This document shows, piece by piece, positions 27,771 to 39,612 of a stretch of DNA of 64,000 bases. A model generated the notes under the pieces. That model saw only the letters and a program-made list of their open reading frames with translations, was not told the DNA's origin and searched no databases. Position numbers and translations under genes: made by a program. The stretch lies in contig CALZGM010000002.1 in the NCBI GenBank assembly GCA_945787015.1, forward strand, positions 1 through 64,000, given 5' to 3'. This DNA comes from an uncultured Roseburia sp. GTDB lineage: Bacteria; Bacillota; Clostridia; Lachnospirales; Lachnospiraceae. The first letter of the stretch is position 1, and every line of letters starts with the position of its first letter.

Positions 27771-28358
27771 ATGAACAAAAGCGATATAATCGAGTTTTTT
27801 GACCGCCAAGCCGTGCATTGGGATGATGATATGGTTCGAAATGATACGATTATCAATACGATTTTAGACAATGCAAAGGTTTGTGCAGGAAAAGACGTGC
27901 TCGACGTTGCCTGTGGTACGGGCATTTTGATACCTGATTATCTTGCAAGAAATGTGAAAACAGTGACCGCGATTGATATCTCGCCGGAAATGGTAAAGAT
28001 TGCTCGAAAAAAATTTGACCGGGAAAACGTACATATTCTGTGCGGCGATGTGGAAACAGCTTCGTTTGACCATAAGTTTGACTGCATAGTTGTTTATAAT
28101 GCCTTTCCGCATTTCCCGGACCCGGAGAAATTAATAAATATGCTTGTAAGCCACTTAAAGCCGGGAGGAACCCTTACCATTGCTCATGGAATGAGCCGTG
28201 CAAAGATTGATATCCATCATTCCGGAAGTGCCAGCAAGGTGTCCGTCGGCTTGATGAGTGAAGAGGAGCTTGCTGCCATTTTTGAATCCCGGCTGCAGGT
28301 AACAGTGAAGATTTCGAATGATGAGATGTATCAGGTTGTGGGATACTTGGAAAAATAA
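27771..28358 (+). CDS. Class I SAM-dependent methyltransferase
   Basis: A 195-residue protein with the SAM-binding motif I VLDVACGTGILIP, motif II around VTAIDISPEMV and motif III with CIVVYNAFPHFPDP. Its acceptor is unknown. GGAGG at 27758-27762 lies 8 nt before ATG 27771, so the upstream ATG 27756 is unlikely. It follows the S component by 25 bp and is probably part of the ECF operon. Confidence 0.82.
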   Translation: MNKSDIIEFFDRQAVHWDDDMVRNDTIINTILDNAKVCAGKDVLDVACGTGILIPDYLARNVKTVTAIDISPEMVKIARKKFDRENVHILCGDVETASFDHKFDCIVVYNAFPHFPDPEKLINMLVSHLKPGGTLTIAHGMSRAKIDIHHSGSASKVSVGLMSEEELAAIFESRLQVTVKISNDEMYQVVGYLEK

Positions 28359-28362
28359 TGGA

Positions 28363-28392
28363 TTGCAAAGATATTTTCCCTTTTGGTATAAT
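28363..28392 (+). promoter_or_regulatory. Predicted promoter of the CsoR-like gene
   Basis: TTGCAA (28363-28368), 18-bp spacer, perfect TATAAT (28387-28392). The gene therefore probably has its own promoter and may repress it. Confidence 0.6.
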
Positions 28393-28427
28393 CAGTTTAT
28401 AGATTAAAAGATAGGATTGAAGGATAA

Positions 28428-28748
28428 ATGGAAAATAAGCAGGAACATCTCCACGAGCACATACATGAATTGCACAAGCATGTTCATTCACAGGAAGAAA
28501 AAAAGAAGGTTGTAAACCGCTTATCCAAGGCAATCGGTCACTTGGAGGCAGTAAAGCAGATGGTATTACGGGACGAAGACTGCAGTGATGTCTTAATACA
28601 GCTGGCAGCCGTGCGGGCAGAGATTAACAATACGGGCAAGGTGGTCTTAAAAAATCATGTGTCACACTGTATTGTGGAAGCAGTAGAGGATGGCGACATG
28701 GAAGCAATTGAGCAGCTGAATAAGGCAATCAATATGTTTGTAAAATAA
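28428..28748 (+). CDS. CsoR-family metal-sensing repressor with His-rich N-terminus
   Basis: A 106-residue all-helical DUF156 protein. The Cu(I) ligand set of CsoR is visible as Cys (EDCSD), then His 25 residues later and Cys 4 after that (NHVSHC), the same spacing as in M. tuberculosis CsoR. The first 25 residues carry seven His (HLHEHIHELHKHVHS), an unusual metal-binding tail for this family. No copper ATPase gene lies beside it; its neighbours are an ECF transporter operon and the atp operon, so its targets are unclear. Confidence 0.82.
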   Translation: MENKQEHLHEHIHELHKHVHSQEEKKKVVNRLSKAIGHLEAVKQMVLRDEDCSDVLIQLAAVRAEINNTGKVVLKNHVSHCIVEAVEDGDMEAIEQLNKAINMFVK

Positions 28749-28780
28749 TTATTAAAAGTTCTCTCAAATGCAAGAATTCA

Positions 28781-28845
28781 TAGACAAAAATCTGAAAAAT
28801 GATATAATAAAAGGTGATACTTCGTCAAAAAGTATTACCTTTTTT
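28781..28845 (+). promoter_or_regulatory. atp operon promoter followed by a 5' hairpin
   Basis: TAGACA (28781-28786) and TATAAT (28803-28808), 16-bp spacer. The predicted transcript starts almost at a 14-bp stem, AAAAGGTGATACTT (28809-28822) / AAGTATTACCTTTT (28830-28843), followed by more T. It could be a 5' stabilising stem or an early terminator; the T tail makes attenuation possible. Confidence 0.55.
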
Positions 28846-28862
28846 CGTATCAGGGAGAAAAA

Positions 28863-29096
28863 ATGAAAAATCCGAGAAAAGTATTTCAGGCACTGACAAT
28901 GATCCTACAGTTTGGATTAAATATGATAGTGCCGATTGCGATATGTATGGCGCTTGGAATCTGGCTTGATAAAAAATATGACATGCCATGGGTGATTCTG
29001 GTATTGTTTTTTGCCGGGGCACTGGCAGGATTTACAAGCATCTATAAAATGGCGAAGCCGTTCATGAAGAGCGAGCGGAAACGACATGAGAAGTAA
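28863..29096 (+). CDS. AtpZ/AtpI-family small membrane protein
   Basis: A 77-residue protein with two predicted membrane helices, of the putative F0F1-ATPase subunit (ATPase_gene1) family. It is the first gene of the atp operon. Family members are linked to c-ring assembly or Mg2+/Ca2+ movement together with AtpI. CAGGGAG precedes the ATG. Confidence 0.8.
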   Translation: MKNPRKVFQALTMILQFGLNMIVPIAICMALGIWLDKKYDMPWVILVLFFAGALAGFTSIYKMAKPFMKSERKRHEK

Positions 29097-29114
29097 GTAT
29101 TTAGGAAGTAACAG

Positions 29115-29549
29115 ATGTTAAGAAGATTGAATGATGCATTACCGGACCTGGTTCTGGGAATTATTGTATATGGAGTGTTGGCAGAGCTTATCGGAGTCTG
29201 GTTTGTGACAGACAAGGTCCGCTACAGCACAGGGCTTTTGATTGGAATTTCTCTTGCAGTAGGGATGGCAATTCATATAGCGGTGGTAATCCGGGATGCG
29301 GTGGAAATCTATGGTGAACACGGGGCAAGAAACAGAGTCATTGCAAAATCTCTGCTGCGTTATGTAGTAGTGGTGATTGTGTTTTTTGTCATGATGAAGT
29401 TTAACCTGGGCAATTTGTTTTCTGCATTTATTGGAGTGTTAGGCTTAAAGATAGCTGCGTATCTTGCGCCTTTTACACATAAAGTTATTCTAAAATTACA
29501 AGGAAGAGGTGATGAGTCTTCGGACAACGATGATAACAAAAATATATAA
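29115..29549 (+). CDS. atpI: ATP synthase subunit I-like protein
   Basis: A 144-residue protein with about four membrane helices, at the AtpI position between the small first gene and atpB. In other bacteria AtpI helps assemble the c ring. Sequence similarity is recognisable by size and hydropathy more than by motif. The acidic tail (DESSDNDDN) is unremarkable. Confidence 0.75.
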   Translation: MLRRLNDALPDLVLGIIVYGVLAELIGVWFVTDKVRYSTGLLIGISLAVGMAIHIAVVIRDAVEIYGEHGARNRVIAKSLLRYVVVVIVFFVMMKFNLGNLFSAFIGVLGLKIAAYLAPFTHKVILKLQGRGDESSDNDDNKNI

Positions 29550-29561
29550 GGAGGTGAAATT

Positions 29562-30299
29562 GTGAGTAACGCAATTTTGATGGAATCCGGCGGAAGCGAT
29601 ATTGACTTTATGATACACGGGTTATTTCCGGTCAATTTTTTTGGCAATGAAGTCTGGATTACCACATCACATGTGTGCATTTTGATTGTAATGCTCCTGA
29701 TGCTGACGTTGGCAGTTGTCGGACATTTCAAAATGAAGCGCGCAACAGAAGTGCCGGATGGGCTGCAGAATCTTCTGGAGCTGCTCGTAGAAAAGCTGGA
29801 TGGAATTGTTTACAGTACGATGGGAAAAATCGCTGCACCAAAGTATGCGAATTATATTTTGACCATTTTTGTATTCATATTTTTTAGCAATATTTCCGGT
29901 CTGTTTGGTTTAAGACCGCCGACAGCGGATTATGGTACAACCCTGGCACTGGGTCTTATCACATTTTCTTTGATCCATATCGCGCAGTTTAAAAATCTGC
30001 CGTTAAAACAGATATGGAAGGATATGTGTTCGCCGTTACCGCCGTGGCTGCCAATCTGGTTCCCAATCAACTTAATCAGTGAGATTGCGGTTCCGATTTC
30101 CCTGTCATTACGTTTGTTTGCAAACGTATTATCAGGAACGGTTATAATGGCACTTGTATATGGATTGCTCGGAAAATTGGCATTGATTTGGCCGGCGGCA
30201 CTCCATGTTTATCTGGATTTGTTCTCGGGAGCAATTCAGACTTATGTATTCTGTATGCTGACAATGACTTATATCAGCCAGAACTACGAAATGGAATAA
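29562..30299 (+). CDS. atpB: ATP synthase subunit a
   Basis: A 245-residue polytopic subunit with the essential stator Arg in the helix SLSLRLFANVLSG. It forms the two ion half-channels next to the c ring. The start is GTG 29562, with AAGGAGGTG 6-8 nt upstream. Two tandem perfect hairpins follow before atpE. Confidence 0.95.
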   Translation: MSNAILMESGGSDIDFMIHGLFPVNFFGNEVWITTSHVCILIVMLLMLTLAVVGHFKMKRATEVPDGLQNLLELLVEKLDGIVYSTMGKIAAPKYANYILTIFVFIFFSNISGLFGLRPPTADYGTTLALGLITFSLIHIAQFKNLPLKQIWKDMCSPLPPWLPIWFPINLISEIAVPISLSLRLFANVLSGTVIMALVYGLLGKLALIWPAALHVYLDLFSGAIQTYVFCMLTMTYISQNYEME

Positions 30300-30300
30300 A

Positions 30301-30645
<345 letters not shown>

Positions 30646-30694
30646 ATCGAACCGTAAGTGAACAAAATTTGAGAAGGGAGGCCAGAGAAAAAAG

Positions 30695-31197
30695 ATGGAA
30701 TTTCTTTTTGGTCTTGATCCTCAGCTTTTATTTGATACCTTGTTAATGGCAATTGCAGTATTTTTCCTGTTCTTAGCAATGTCATATCTGTTGTTTAACC
30801 CGGTTCGTAAGATGTTAAAGGACAGACAGGAGAAGATTGCTTCTGATATCGACAGCGCTAATGCGGATAAAGAAGATGCTGCGAAGTTAAAAGCAGAGTA
30901 CGAAGCAAAGCTTAAGGATATAGAAAAAGAAGCAGAGCAGATTTTAAGCGATGCCCGAAGAAAAGCTTTAAAGAATGAAGCGAAAATTATCGAGGACGCC
31001 AAAGCTGAAGCTGCAAACATCATGCACAGAGCAAACGAGGAAGCAGAGCTTTCTAAGAAGCGTGCAATGGATGAAGTAAAACAGGAAATGATAGCTATCG
31101 CATCATTAATGGCAGCAAAGGTGGTTGCAGCCAATATTGATACGACAGTTCAGGATACGCTGGTAGAACAGACGTTGAAAGAAATGGGTGAATCAAC

Positions 31198-31210
<13 letters not shown>
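30695..31210 (+). CDS. atpF: ATP synthase subunit b
   Basis: A 171-residue subunit with one N-terminal membrane helix (about 8-30) followed by a long charged coiled coil rich in Ala, Lys and Glu, which forms the peripheral stalk. Its 3' end overlaps atpH by 13 bp, so the two are coupled. Confidence 0.95.
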
Positions 31211-33269
<2,059 letters not shown>

Positions 33270-33298
33270 GCAGTCGTGGCGGAAGGAGGATTTTCCTT

Positions 33299-34159
33299 AT
33301 GGCTTCAATGAGAGACATAAAGAGAAGAAAAAGCAGCATACAGAGTACGCAGCAAATCACAAAAGCCATGAAGCTTGTTTCTACGGTTAAATTGCAGAAG
33401 GCGAGAAGTCGAGCAGAGCAGACCAATCCGTATACAAACCATATGTATCAGACCATCCGCTCAATACTGACGAAATCAGCGAATGTGAATCATCCGTATC
33501 TGATTTCCGGGGAATCGCCAAAGAAGGCAGTCGTTGCCATCACATCAAACAGAGGTCTGGCAGGCGGATACAATTCCAATATTGTAAAGCTGATTGCAAA
33601 CAGCGGCTTACCGAAGGAAGATGTGGAAATATACGCAATTGGAAATAAAGGCCAGGATGCATTGATAAGACGCGGATATCATATCAAATACAGTGACAGT
33701 GAATTGATAGAAGCTCCGACTTATCCGGATGCAGCCGCACTTTGCAAGCAGGTATTAGAGGCGTTTACAAATGGCGAGATTGGTGAAATCTATCTGGCTT
33801 ATACGCACTTTAAGAATACCGTAAGCCAGGAACCGACGCTTATCAAGCTGCTTCCGGTAGAAATCGATACGACGGAATCGGAGGAACCGGTTGGTGCAAC
33901 AGCCCAGATGGTTTATGAGCCAACCGAAGAAGAGGCTTTGGATATGATTATTCCAAAATATATTACAAGTTTATTCTACGGTGCGTTGGTAGAAGCAGTA
34001 GCAAGTGAAAATGGTGCCAGAATGCAGGCGATGGATTCTGCAACAAGCAATGCAGAAGACATTATCAGTGATTTGACGCTGAAGTATAACAGAGCGCGTC
34101 AGGGCGCAATTACTCAGGAATTAACTGAGATTATTGCCGGTGCATCTGCTATCAGTTAA
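33299..34159 (+). CDS. atpG: ATP synthase subunit gamma
   Basis: A 286-residue central shaft subunit. N-terminal coiled coil SMRDIKRRKSSIQSTQQITK with KAMKLVSTVKLQKA, Rossmann-like core with TSNRGLAGGYN, and the C-terminal coiled coil ending in RARQGAITQELTEIIAGA. Full length. Strong AAGGAGGA before the ATG. Confidence 0.97.
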   Translation: MASMRDIKRRKSSIQSTQQITKAMKLVSTVKLQKARSRAEQTNPYTNHMYQTIRSILTKSANVNHPYLISGESPKKAVVAITSNRGLAGGYNSNIVKLIANSGLPKEDVEIYAIGNKGQDALIRRGYHIKYSDSELIEAPTYPDAAALCKQVLEAFTNGEIGEIYLAYTHFKNTVSQEPTLIKLLPVEIDTTESEEPVGATAQMVYEPTEEEALDMIIPKYITSLFYGALVEAVASENGARMQAMDSATSNAEDIISDLTLKYNRARQGAITQELTEIIAGASAIS

Positions 34160-34167
34160 ATTTATAA

Positions 34168-35586
<1,419 letters not shown>

Positions 35587-35602
35587 GTAAATGGAGGTCA
35601 TT

Positions 35603-36013
35603 ATGGCAGATTTGAGCAAAGTTTTTGAGGTAGAGATTATTACGCCGGACCGTGTCTTTCACAAGGGTGAGGCGACAATGATCGAATTTAATACGGCTGC
35701 CGGTGAGATTGGTGTATATAAAAATCATATACCGCTTACCACGGTGCTTGCACCGGGTGTTGTGACCATCCACAGAGATGGAGAAGAGAATGTGATTGCA
35801 GCCGTACACTCCGGTTTCGCAGAAATACTGCCGGAGAAAGTAACCCTTCTTGCAGAAGTTGCAGAGTGGCCGGATGAAATTGATGTGGGACGTGCCGAGG
35901 CAGCAATGAAGCGAGCTGAGGAGCGTCTGGCACATAGAACCGAATCCGTGGACGTTATGCGTGCAGAACTGGCACTTCGCAGGGCACTGGTGCGAATCGA
36001 CATCGCAAAATAG
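35603..36013 (+). CDS. atpC: ATP synthase subunit epsilon
   Basis: A 136-residue subunit with an N-terminal beta sandwich (EVEIITPDRVFHKGEA) and a C-terminal helical pair (AEAAMKRAEERLA), which can inhibit ATP hydrolysis. GGAGG at 35593-35597 favours ATG 35603 over ATG 35591. It is the last gene of the atp operon; a hairpin follows. Confidence 0.94.
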   Translation: MADLSKVFEVEIITPDRVFHKGEATMIEFNTAAGEIGVYKNHIPLTTVLAPGVVTIHRDGEENVIAAVHSGFAEILPEKVTLLAEVAEWPDEIDVGRAEAAMKRAEERLAHRTESVDVMRAELALRRALVRIDIAK

Positions 36014-36032
36014 AATAACTTTATGTGACAAA

Positions 36033-36082
36033 AGCAGTCATGGGAATATTTCCATTAAAAGGGAAACATTCTTATGACTGCT
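36033..36082 (+). terminator. Long hairpin after atpC, probable terminator
   Basis: AGCAGTCAT (36033-36041) pairs with ATGACTGCT (36074-36082), with a second inner stem formed by GGAAT/TTTCC and GGAAA/ATTC segments. The T run after it is weak (ATTGTTTT). Confidence 0.6.
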
Positions 36083-36083
36083 A

Positions 36084-36112
36084 TTGTTTTGGTAGGGTAT
36101 GTGGGATATAAT
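36084..36112 (+). promoter_or_regulatory. Predicted promoter of the histidine phosphatase gene
   Basis: TTGTTT (36084-36089), 17-bp spacer, perfect TATAAT (36107-36112). Confidence 0.6.
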
Positions 36113-36156
36113 AAAAAAGTAAGAGACAATTAGACTCGTCATGAGGAGCATAACAG

Positions 36157-36762
36157 ATGAAATTCTATTTTGTACGACACGGAGAAACTGACTGGAATGT
36201 AGCAAAGAAAATACAGGGGACAACGGATGTTCCGCTAAATGAGACCGGACTGCGTCAGGCGAAGGCACTTGCGGACAAGCTTGTGAGTGAACATTATCAG
36301 ATTGACAGAGTCTATACTTCTCCACAGCTTCGTGCGGCTGTGACTGCCCAGATTGCAGCTTCTGCTCTTGGAGTAGAATGTATTCCATTACAGGATTTGG
36401 TAGAGATGGACCTGGGGGAATGGGAAGGTGATAACTGGCCGAATATTGAAAAAACCTACGGTGAGACCTATTATTACTGGAATTCCCACCGTAGATATAC
36501 ACATACACCGGACGGTGAATGCTATAATGATGTACTAAAAAGAACATTCCGTGCGTTAAAAACCATCATGGAAAAAGAAACCGGAAATGTGCTGATTATG
36601 TCACACAGTGCTATTTTGGTTTCCTTACGCTGTTATCTGGCAGGGCTTTGCATGGACGATGAGACGATGCTGCAGTTTCGCACGAAGAACACAGAGATTG
36701 TGGAAATTGATGCAGAGGAGATTAAGAAAGGCATAAGACGGTTTAAAGAAGACGAGAAATAA
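36157..36762 (+). CDS. Histidine phosphatase family protein
   Basis: A 201-residue protein of the phosphoglycerate-mutase-like superfamily, with the catalytic RHG motif (FVRHGETDWN) and second His in MSHSAILVSLR. It removes phosphate from an unknown small molecule or protein; similar enzymes include PhoE and CobC, which cannot be told apart here. ATGAGGAG precedes the start. It is the last gene before the AT-rich accessory island. Confidence 0.88.
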   Translation: MKFYFVRHGETDWNVAKKIQGTTDVPLNETGLRQAKALADKLVSEHYQIDRVYTSPQLRAAVTAQIAASALGVECIPLQDLVEMDLGEWEGDNWPNIEKTYGETYYYWNSHRRYTHTPDGECYNDVLKRTFRALKTIMEKETGNVLIMSHSAILVSLRCYLAGLCMDDETMLQFRTKNTEIVEIDAEEIKKGIRRFKEDEK

Positions 36763-36914
36763 AAATTTTTTTGACAAGACGGGCAAAGTAACATCTATTT
36801 GCCTATCGATATGGCATGTTTTGTGAGCAGAATGATTTTAAAGAGTGTATCGTTAAAAAGATTGTGTTTTAACATGGTAACAACTCCAATTGACAACAAA
36901 TAATAAAATACTTA
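36763..36914. other. AT-rich left edge of the accessory island
   Basis: No gene is seen. A TTGACA at about 36771 and a dyad GGCAAA(10 nt)TTTGCC at about 36782-36803 look like a promoter with an operator but precede no recognisable gene, which suggests a remnant. Confidence 0.35.
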
Positions 36915-36951
36915 CGGACAGGAGATTTGTGATATCTCCCATCCGTTTTTT
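36915..36951. terminator. Island stem-loop terminator, copy 1
   Basis: CGGACAGGAGAT (36915-36926) / ATCTCCCATCCG (36934-36945) followed by TTTTTT. It is one of five related stem-loops in the island (others at 38495, 39575, 42551 and 50738). Confidence 0.75.
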
Positions 36952-37010
36952 AATGTAGTAATTGAATGAAAACGTTTCTCTTCCTCATCATTGTAAAGTT
37001 CTATGTTTCC
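36930..37010 (-). pseudogene. 3' remnant of an agrC-like kinase gene
   Basis: About 80 bp that align with the last codons of the two intact agrC genes in the island, including the same terminator, the TTTTTTAATGT block and the CTCTTCCTC...AAAGTTC...ATGTTTCC blocks. The match stops at 37010 and is joined to promoter element copy 1 at 37031. The rest of the kinase and any agrA copy are deleted. Confidence 0.7.
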
Positions 37011-37030
37011 GGGATAATATTGAAAATATT

Positions 37031-37103
37031 ACCAAAAAGTGTAGAAAAATGTCGTTTCACGAAATACATATTGAAGTGTGATAGCGAATTGGGTTACTAT
37101 GAG
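37031..37103 (+). promoter_or_regulatory. Shared agr-type promoter element, copy 1
   Basis: ACCAAAAAGTGTAGAAAAAT (37031-37050) then GTCGTTTCACGA, -35 TTGAAG (37071-37076), 18-bp spacer, -10 TACTAT (37095-37100). The upstream box is laid out exactly as in copies 2 and 3. Presumed target of the island's LytTR regulator (inference). Confidence 0.7.
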
Positions 37104-37221
37104 TAAAACCATTGATGCTACCTACCAATATTTGTAAAGGAGAAAACTAATTGAGGCATTCCCACATTTAGAAGAAGAAATTCTAAACGCGAATGAAATA
37201 AATAATGCCCGCACAAGCAAA

Positions 37222-37713
37222 ATGAGCATGAGAAAAAATCTGAATGTGGTATATAGAGAAAGTAAATGGATAAGTGATGATGAATTGCTAGGAATTGCCT
37301 TTGATGAAAATGGAGTATATTCTGCATATGATTTACTAGTTGGAGAAGGAAGCAAGACTTGGATTGGTGGTACATCGGCTTCTGGAACAGGATATCGTAA
37401 TATATATGATGCTACATTGATGGTGTCGAATAGCTATTATTTATATGCGATTACAATATATCCAATTAGTTATTCTGTAGTTAATAATGGCTATGATTCC
37501 TTTATTGATACTGGAATTGCGACTTCTCCAATAATGCCATGTTTAACTGCATATCCGGTTCAGATGCAGGAAACAGCACAATCAGAAGCGTATGCTTGCT
37601 ATGATGCTAAAAATGTTTTTAAAATAGAACAATCGTCAGAGGTAAGTTTCCCAATAGAAATAAGAATATCAAATAATAATGTATATGTTTATTTGCTTGG
37701 CGTACAGATATAA
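37222..37713 (+). CDS. Hypothetical protein downstream of agr-type promoter (cargo 1)
   Basis: I do not recognise this protein. It has about 163 residues, is rich in Tyr, Ser and Asn, and has a beta-strand-like pattern (for example SASGTGYRNIYDATL). The start is uncertain: the frame is open from 37138, where AAAGGAG is followed by ATT rather than ATG at 37150, and ATG 37222 lacks a ribosome site. A 12-codon leader frame (MSKTIDATYQYL) begins at 37099 in the same frame and stops at 37137. No signal peptide is visible in the present frame, so the gene may have lost its 5' end. A lipoprotein gene follows at 8 bp. Confidence 0.5.
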   Translation: MSMRKNLNVVYRESKWISDDELLGIAFDENGVYSAYDLLVGEGSKTWIGGTSASGTGYRNIYDATLMVSNSYYLYAITIYPISYSVVNNGYDSFIDTGIATSPIMPCLTAYPVQMQETAQSEAYACYDAKNVFKIEQSSEVSFPIEIRISNNNVYVYLLGVQI

Positions 37714-37721
37714 GGGGTATT

Positions 37722-38423
37722 ATGAAGAAAATCATACTAGTAGTAGTAACATTTTTTGCTTGTTTGACTGCATGTGGTGGAACAAAAGAAAACTACGCAT
37801 TAGTTGAAACAGCATACGATAATCTAAGAAGTAAAGATGAAATATCATACGAAGTGCAATATACTTTAGGTCAAGAATCAGAAAAACAGATTTATGTAGT
37901 TAATCAACAAGGGGATGACTGGAGTTATGAACTGTATATTGGAACAGATATGCTTTTACAGGAACGTAAATACGAAAAAGGCAACCAATATGTTCGATAT
38001 AATGGTGGACAATGGCTGCAGGATTCAGTGGAATACAAGCTGTCTTTCCTTGATGAAATTTTAGTGGATTCTAGTCAAATAGAGCATGTTGTCGCTAATG
38101 ATAAGGATGTTACCGAGATTGTTATAACACTTAACCAAAAAGCACTTGATGAAATGCGTAATACAGCAATTCTTTTAGGCGAAGAAGCTATTAATAATCT
38201 GATAAATATGGGGGCGTCAGATGATGCAATTAATGCGCAAAAGGAACATAATCTGTTACTAGAGAGGACAACTTATCATTACGACGAGAGAAAATATTAT
38301 ATTGATGAGAACGGTGTACTGATAAAATATATGCGAACAGTGATGTTAGAGCAACCAAATATGGAAAACGAATTAGAAGAGGAACGCATCGAAATAATAA
38401 TTTCTGTTAACGCGTATGAATAA
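37722..38423 (+). CDS. Lipoprotein of unknown function
   Basis: A 233-residue secreted lipoprotein with signal peptide and lipobox LTACGG near residue 18. The mature part starts with a Tyr/Asp-rich stretch and contains SYEVQYTLGQESEK, resembling the two-sheet fold of LolA/LppX-like or DUF6612-like lipoproteins, but no firm family is assigned. It lies 8 bp after cargo 1, with GGGG before the ATG, and so is probably driven by the agr-type promoter copy 1. Confidence 0.7.
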   Translation: MKKIILVVVTFFACLTACGGTKENYALVETAYDNLRSKDEISYEVQYTLGQESEKQIYVVNQQGDDWSYELYIGTDMLLQERKYEKGNQYVRYNGGQWLQDSVEYKLSFLDEILVDSSQIEHVVANDKDVTEIVITLNQKALDEMRNTAILLGEEAINNLINMGASDDAINAQKEHNLLLERTTYHYDERKYYIDENGVLIKYMRTVMLEQPNMENELEEERIEIIISVNAYE

Positions 38424-38494
38424 ACATGGTAAGTATTTTATTATGACAGAGTATGATTTTTAGAGTTCTAATAGCCGAACAGAAAAACACTAGC

Positions 38495-38528
38495 GGACGG
38501 GAGATTTATGAAATTTCCTGTCCTTTTT
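38495..38528 (+). terminator. Island stem-loop terminator, copy 2
   Basis: GGACGGGAGATTT (38495-38507) / AAATTTCCTGTCC (38511-38523), 3-nt loop, then TTTTTC. It ends the lipoprotein transcript. Confidence 0.85.
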
Positions 38529-38531
38529 CGT

Positions 38532-38560
38532 TTGTAAAAAAATAGTTCTGATGTTATACT
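38532..38560 (+). promoter_or_regulatory. Predicted promoter of the intact island rpn gene
   Basis: TTGTAA (38532-38537), 17-bp spacer, TATACT (38555-38560). A leader of about 130 nt follows and holds a perfect 8-bp hairpin, ATTCCTGC / GCAGGAAT, at about 38585-38607. Confidence 0.6.
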
Positions 38561-38700
38561 GTTAGCACCATCCTTTTCATATTTGATTCCTGCATGGCGA
38601 GCAGGAATTATCTATAACATAGTCGACATGAGGAATATTTTACTGATCTGGGACGAATCGTTCAAATATCAATTATTACAATTCATAGGAGGAATAGTTA

Positions 38701-39567
38701 GTGGTAAATAGACAGTATAAAGACAGACTGTTCAAGCGAATTTTTCGGGATAAGAAGGATTTGTTGGAACTTTATAATGCGATGAATGATACAAACTATA
38801 GTAATCCAGAAGATATAGAAGTAAACACACTTGAGGACGTAGTATATATGGGAATGAAAAATGATGTTTCGTTTCTATTTACCGAAGTTTTGAACCTTTA
38901 TGAACATCAAAGCACGTTTAATCCCAATCTTCCGTTAAGGGGACTACTGTATTTTGCAAAATTATATCAAAAAATAATCGGACCAAGAAAAGATTTATAT
39001 AGTGAAAAACTCATTGAGTTGCCCTATCCGCAGTTTGTGGTATTTTATAATGGTACAAAAGAGGAACCGGAACGTCAGGTGTTGGAACTGAGTGCAGCTT
39101 TTCCGAAAGAGTATAGCAAAGAAAATGCAGCTTTGCAGTGCCGGGCGGTTGTATTGAATATTAATTTGGGCTATAATAAGAAAGTAATGGAGAAATGCAG
39201 GAAACTTAAGGAATATGCACAGTTTATAGCCATGATACGCGAGTATCTGAAGGAAATGGGTAATATCGAAGATGCAGTTGACCTAGCGATAGGTGAGTGT
39301 ATAAAGCAGGGGATTCTTGAGGATATTTTACGAGAGGACCGCGAGGAGGTGCGTTCTATGTTATTAACAGAATATGATGAACAGGCGCATATTAAGAATG
39401 AAAAAGAGATATCATATGAAGAAGGCAAAAAAAAGGGCGAAGATATGCTATCTATACTAATCCAACATTTACTAGCTGCCGGAAGAATGGACGATGTGAA
39501 CCGGGTGACAACAGATGCACAGTATCGCAGGGAATTATATAAAGAGTTCCAACTTATCGAACAGTAA
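38701..39567 (+). CDS. Rpn family PD-(D/E)XK nuclease / putative transposase (island, intact)
   Basis: A 288-residue full-length Rpn protein. The core is seen in DRLFKRIFRDKKDLLELYNAMN, the Asp in KNDVSFLF and the E-x-Q in LYEHQSTF. The start is GTG 38701 with AGGAGGA about 7 nt upstream. Within the gene, a perfect AGGAGGTG precedes an in-frame ATG at 39358. Two truncated copies of its 3' part lie at 50256 and 53539. It is convergent with agrC1 and shares its terminator. Rpn proteins of E. coli are toxic nucleases linked with recombination and phage defence; the role here is inferred. Confidence 0.87.
   Translation: MVNRQYKDRLFKRIFRDKKDLLELYNAMNDTNYSNPEDIEVNTLEDVVYMGMKNDVSFLFTEVLNLYEHQSTFNPNLPLRGLLYFAKLYQKIIGPRKDLYSEKLIELPYPQFVVFYNGTKEEPERQVLELSAAFPKEYSKENAALQCRAVVLNINLGYNKKVMEKCRKLKEYAQFIAMIREYLKEMGNIEDAVDLAIGECIKQGILEDILREDREEVRSMLLTEYDEQAHIKNEKEISYEEGKKKGEDMLSILIQHLLAAGRMDDVNRVTTDAQYRRELYKEFQLIEQ
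39344..39360 (+). promoter_or_regulatory. Internal ribosome site and start in island rpn
   Basis: AGGAGGTG (39344-39351), then ATG 39358-39360 in frame, 8 nt after GGAGG. It would give a 69-residue C-terminal product beginning MLLTEYDEQ. The same site is kept in the truncated copies at 50482 and 53838. Confidence 0.6.
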
Positions 39568-39574
39568 AACATTT

Positions 39575-39612
39575 ACGGGCGGGAGATTTAAGAAATTTCC
39601 CGTCCGTTTTTT
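39575..39612. terminator. Island stem-loop terminator, copy 3 (bidirectional)
   Basis: ACGGGCGGGAGATTT (39575-39589) / AAATTTCCCGTCCGT (39593-39607), then TTTTT. It lies between convergent rpn and agrC1, and contains the agrC1 stop codon. Confidence 0.88.
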
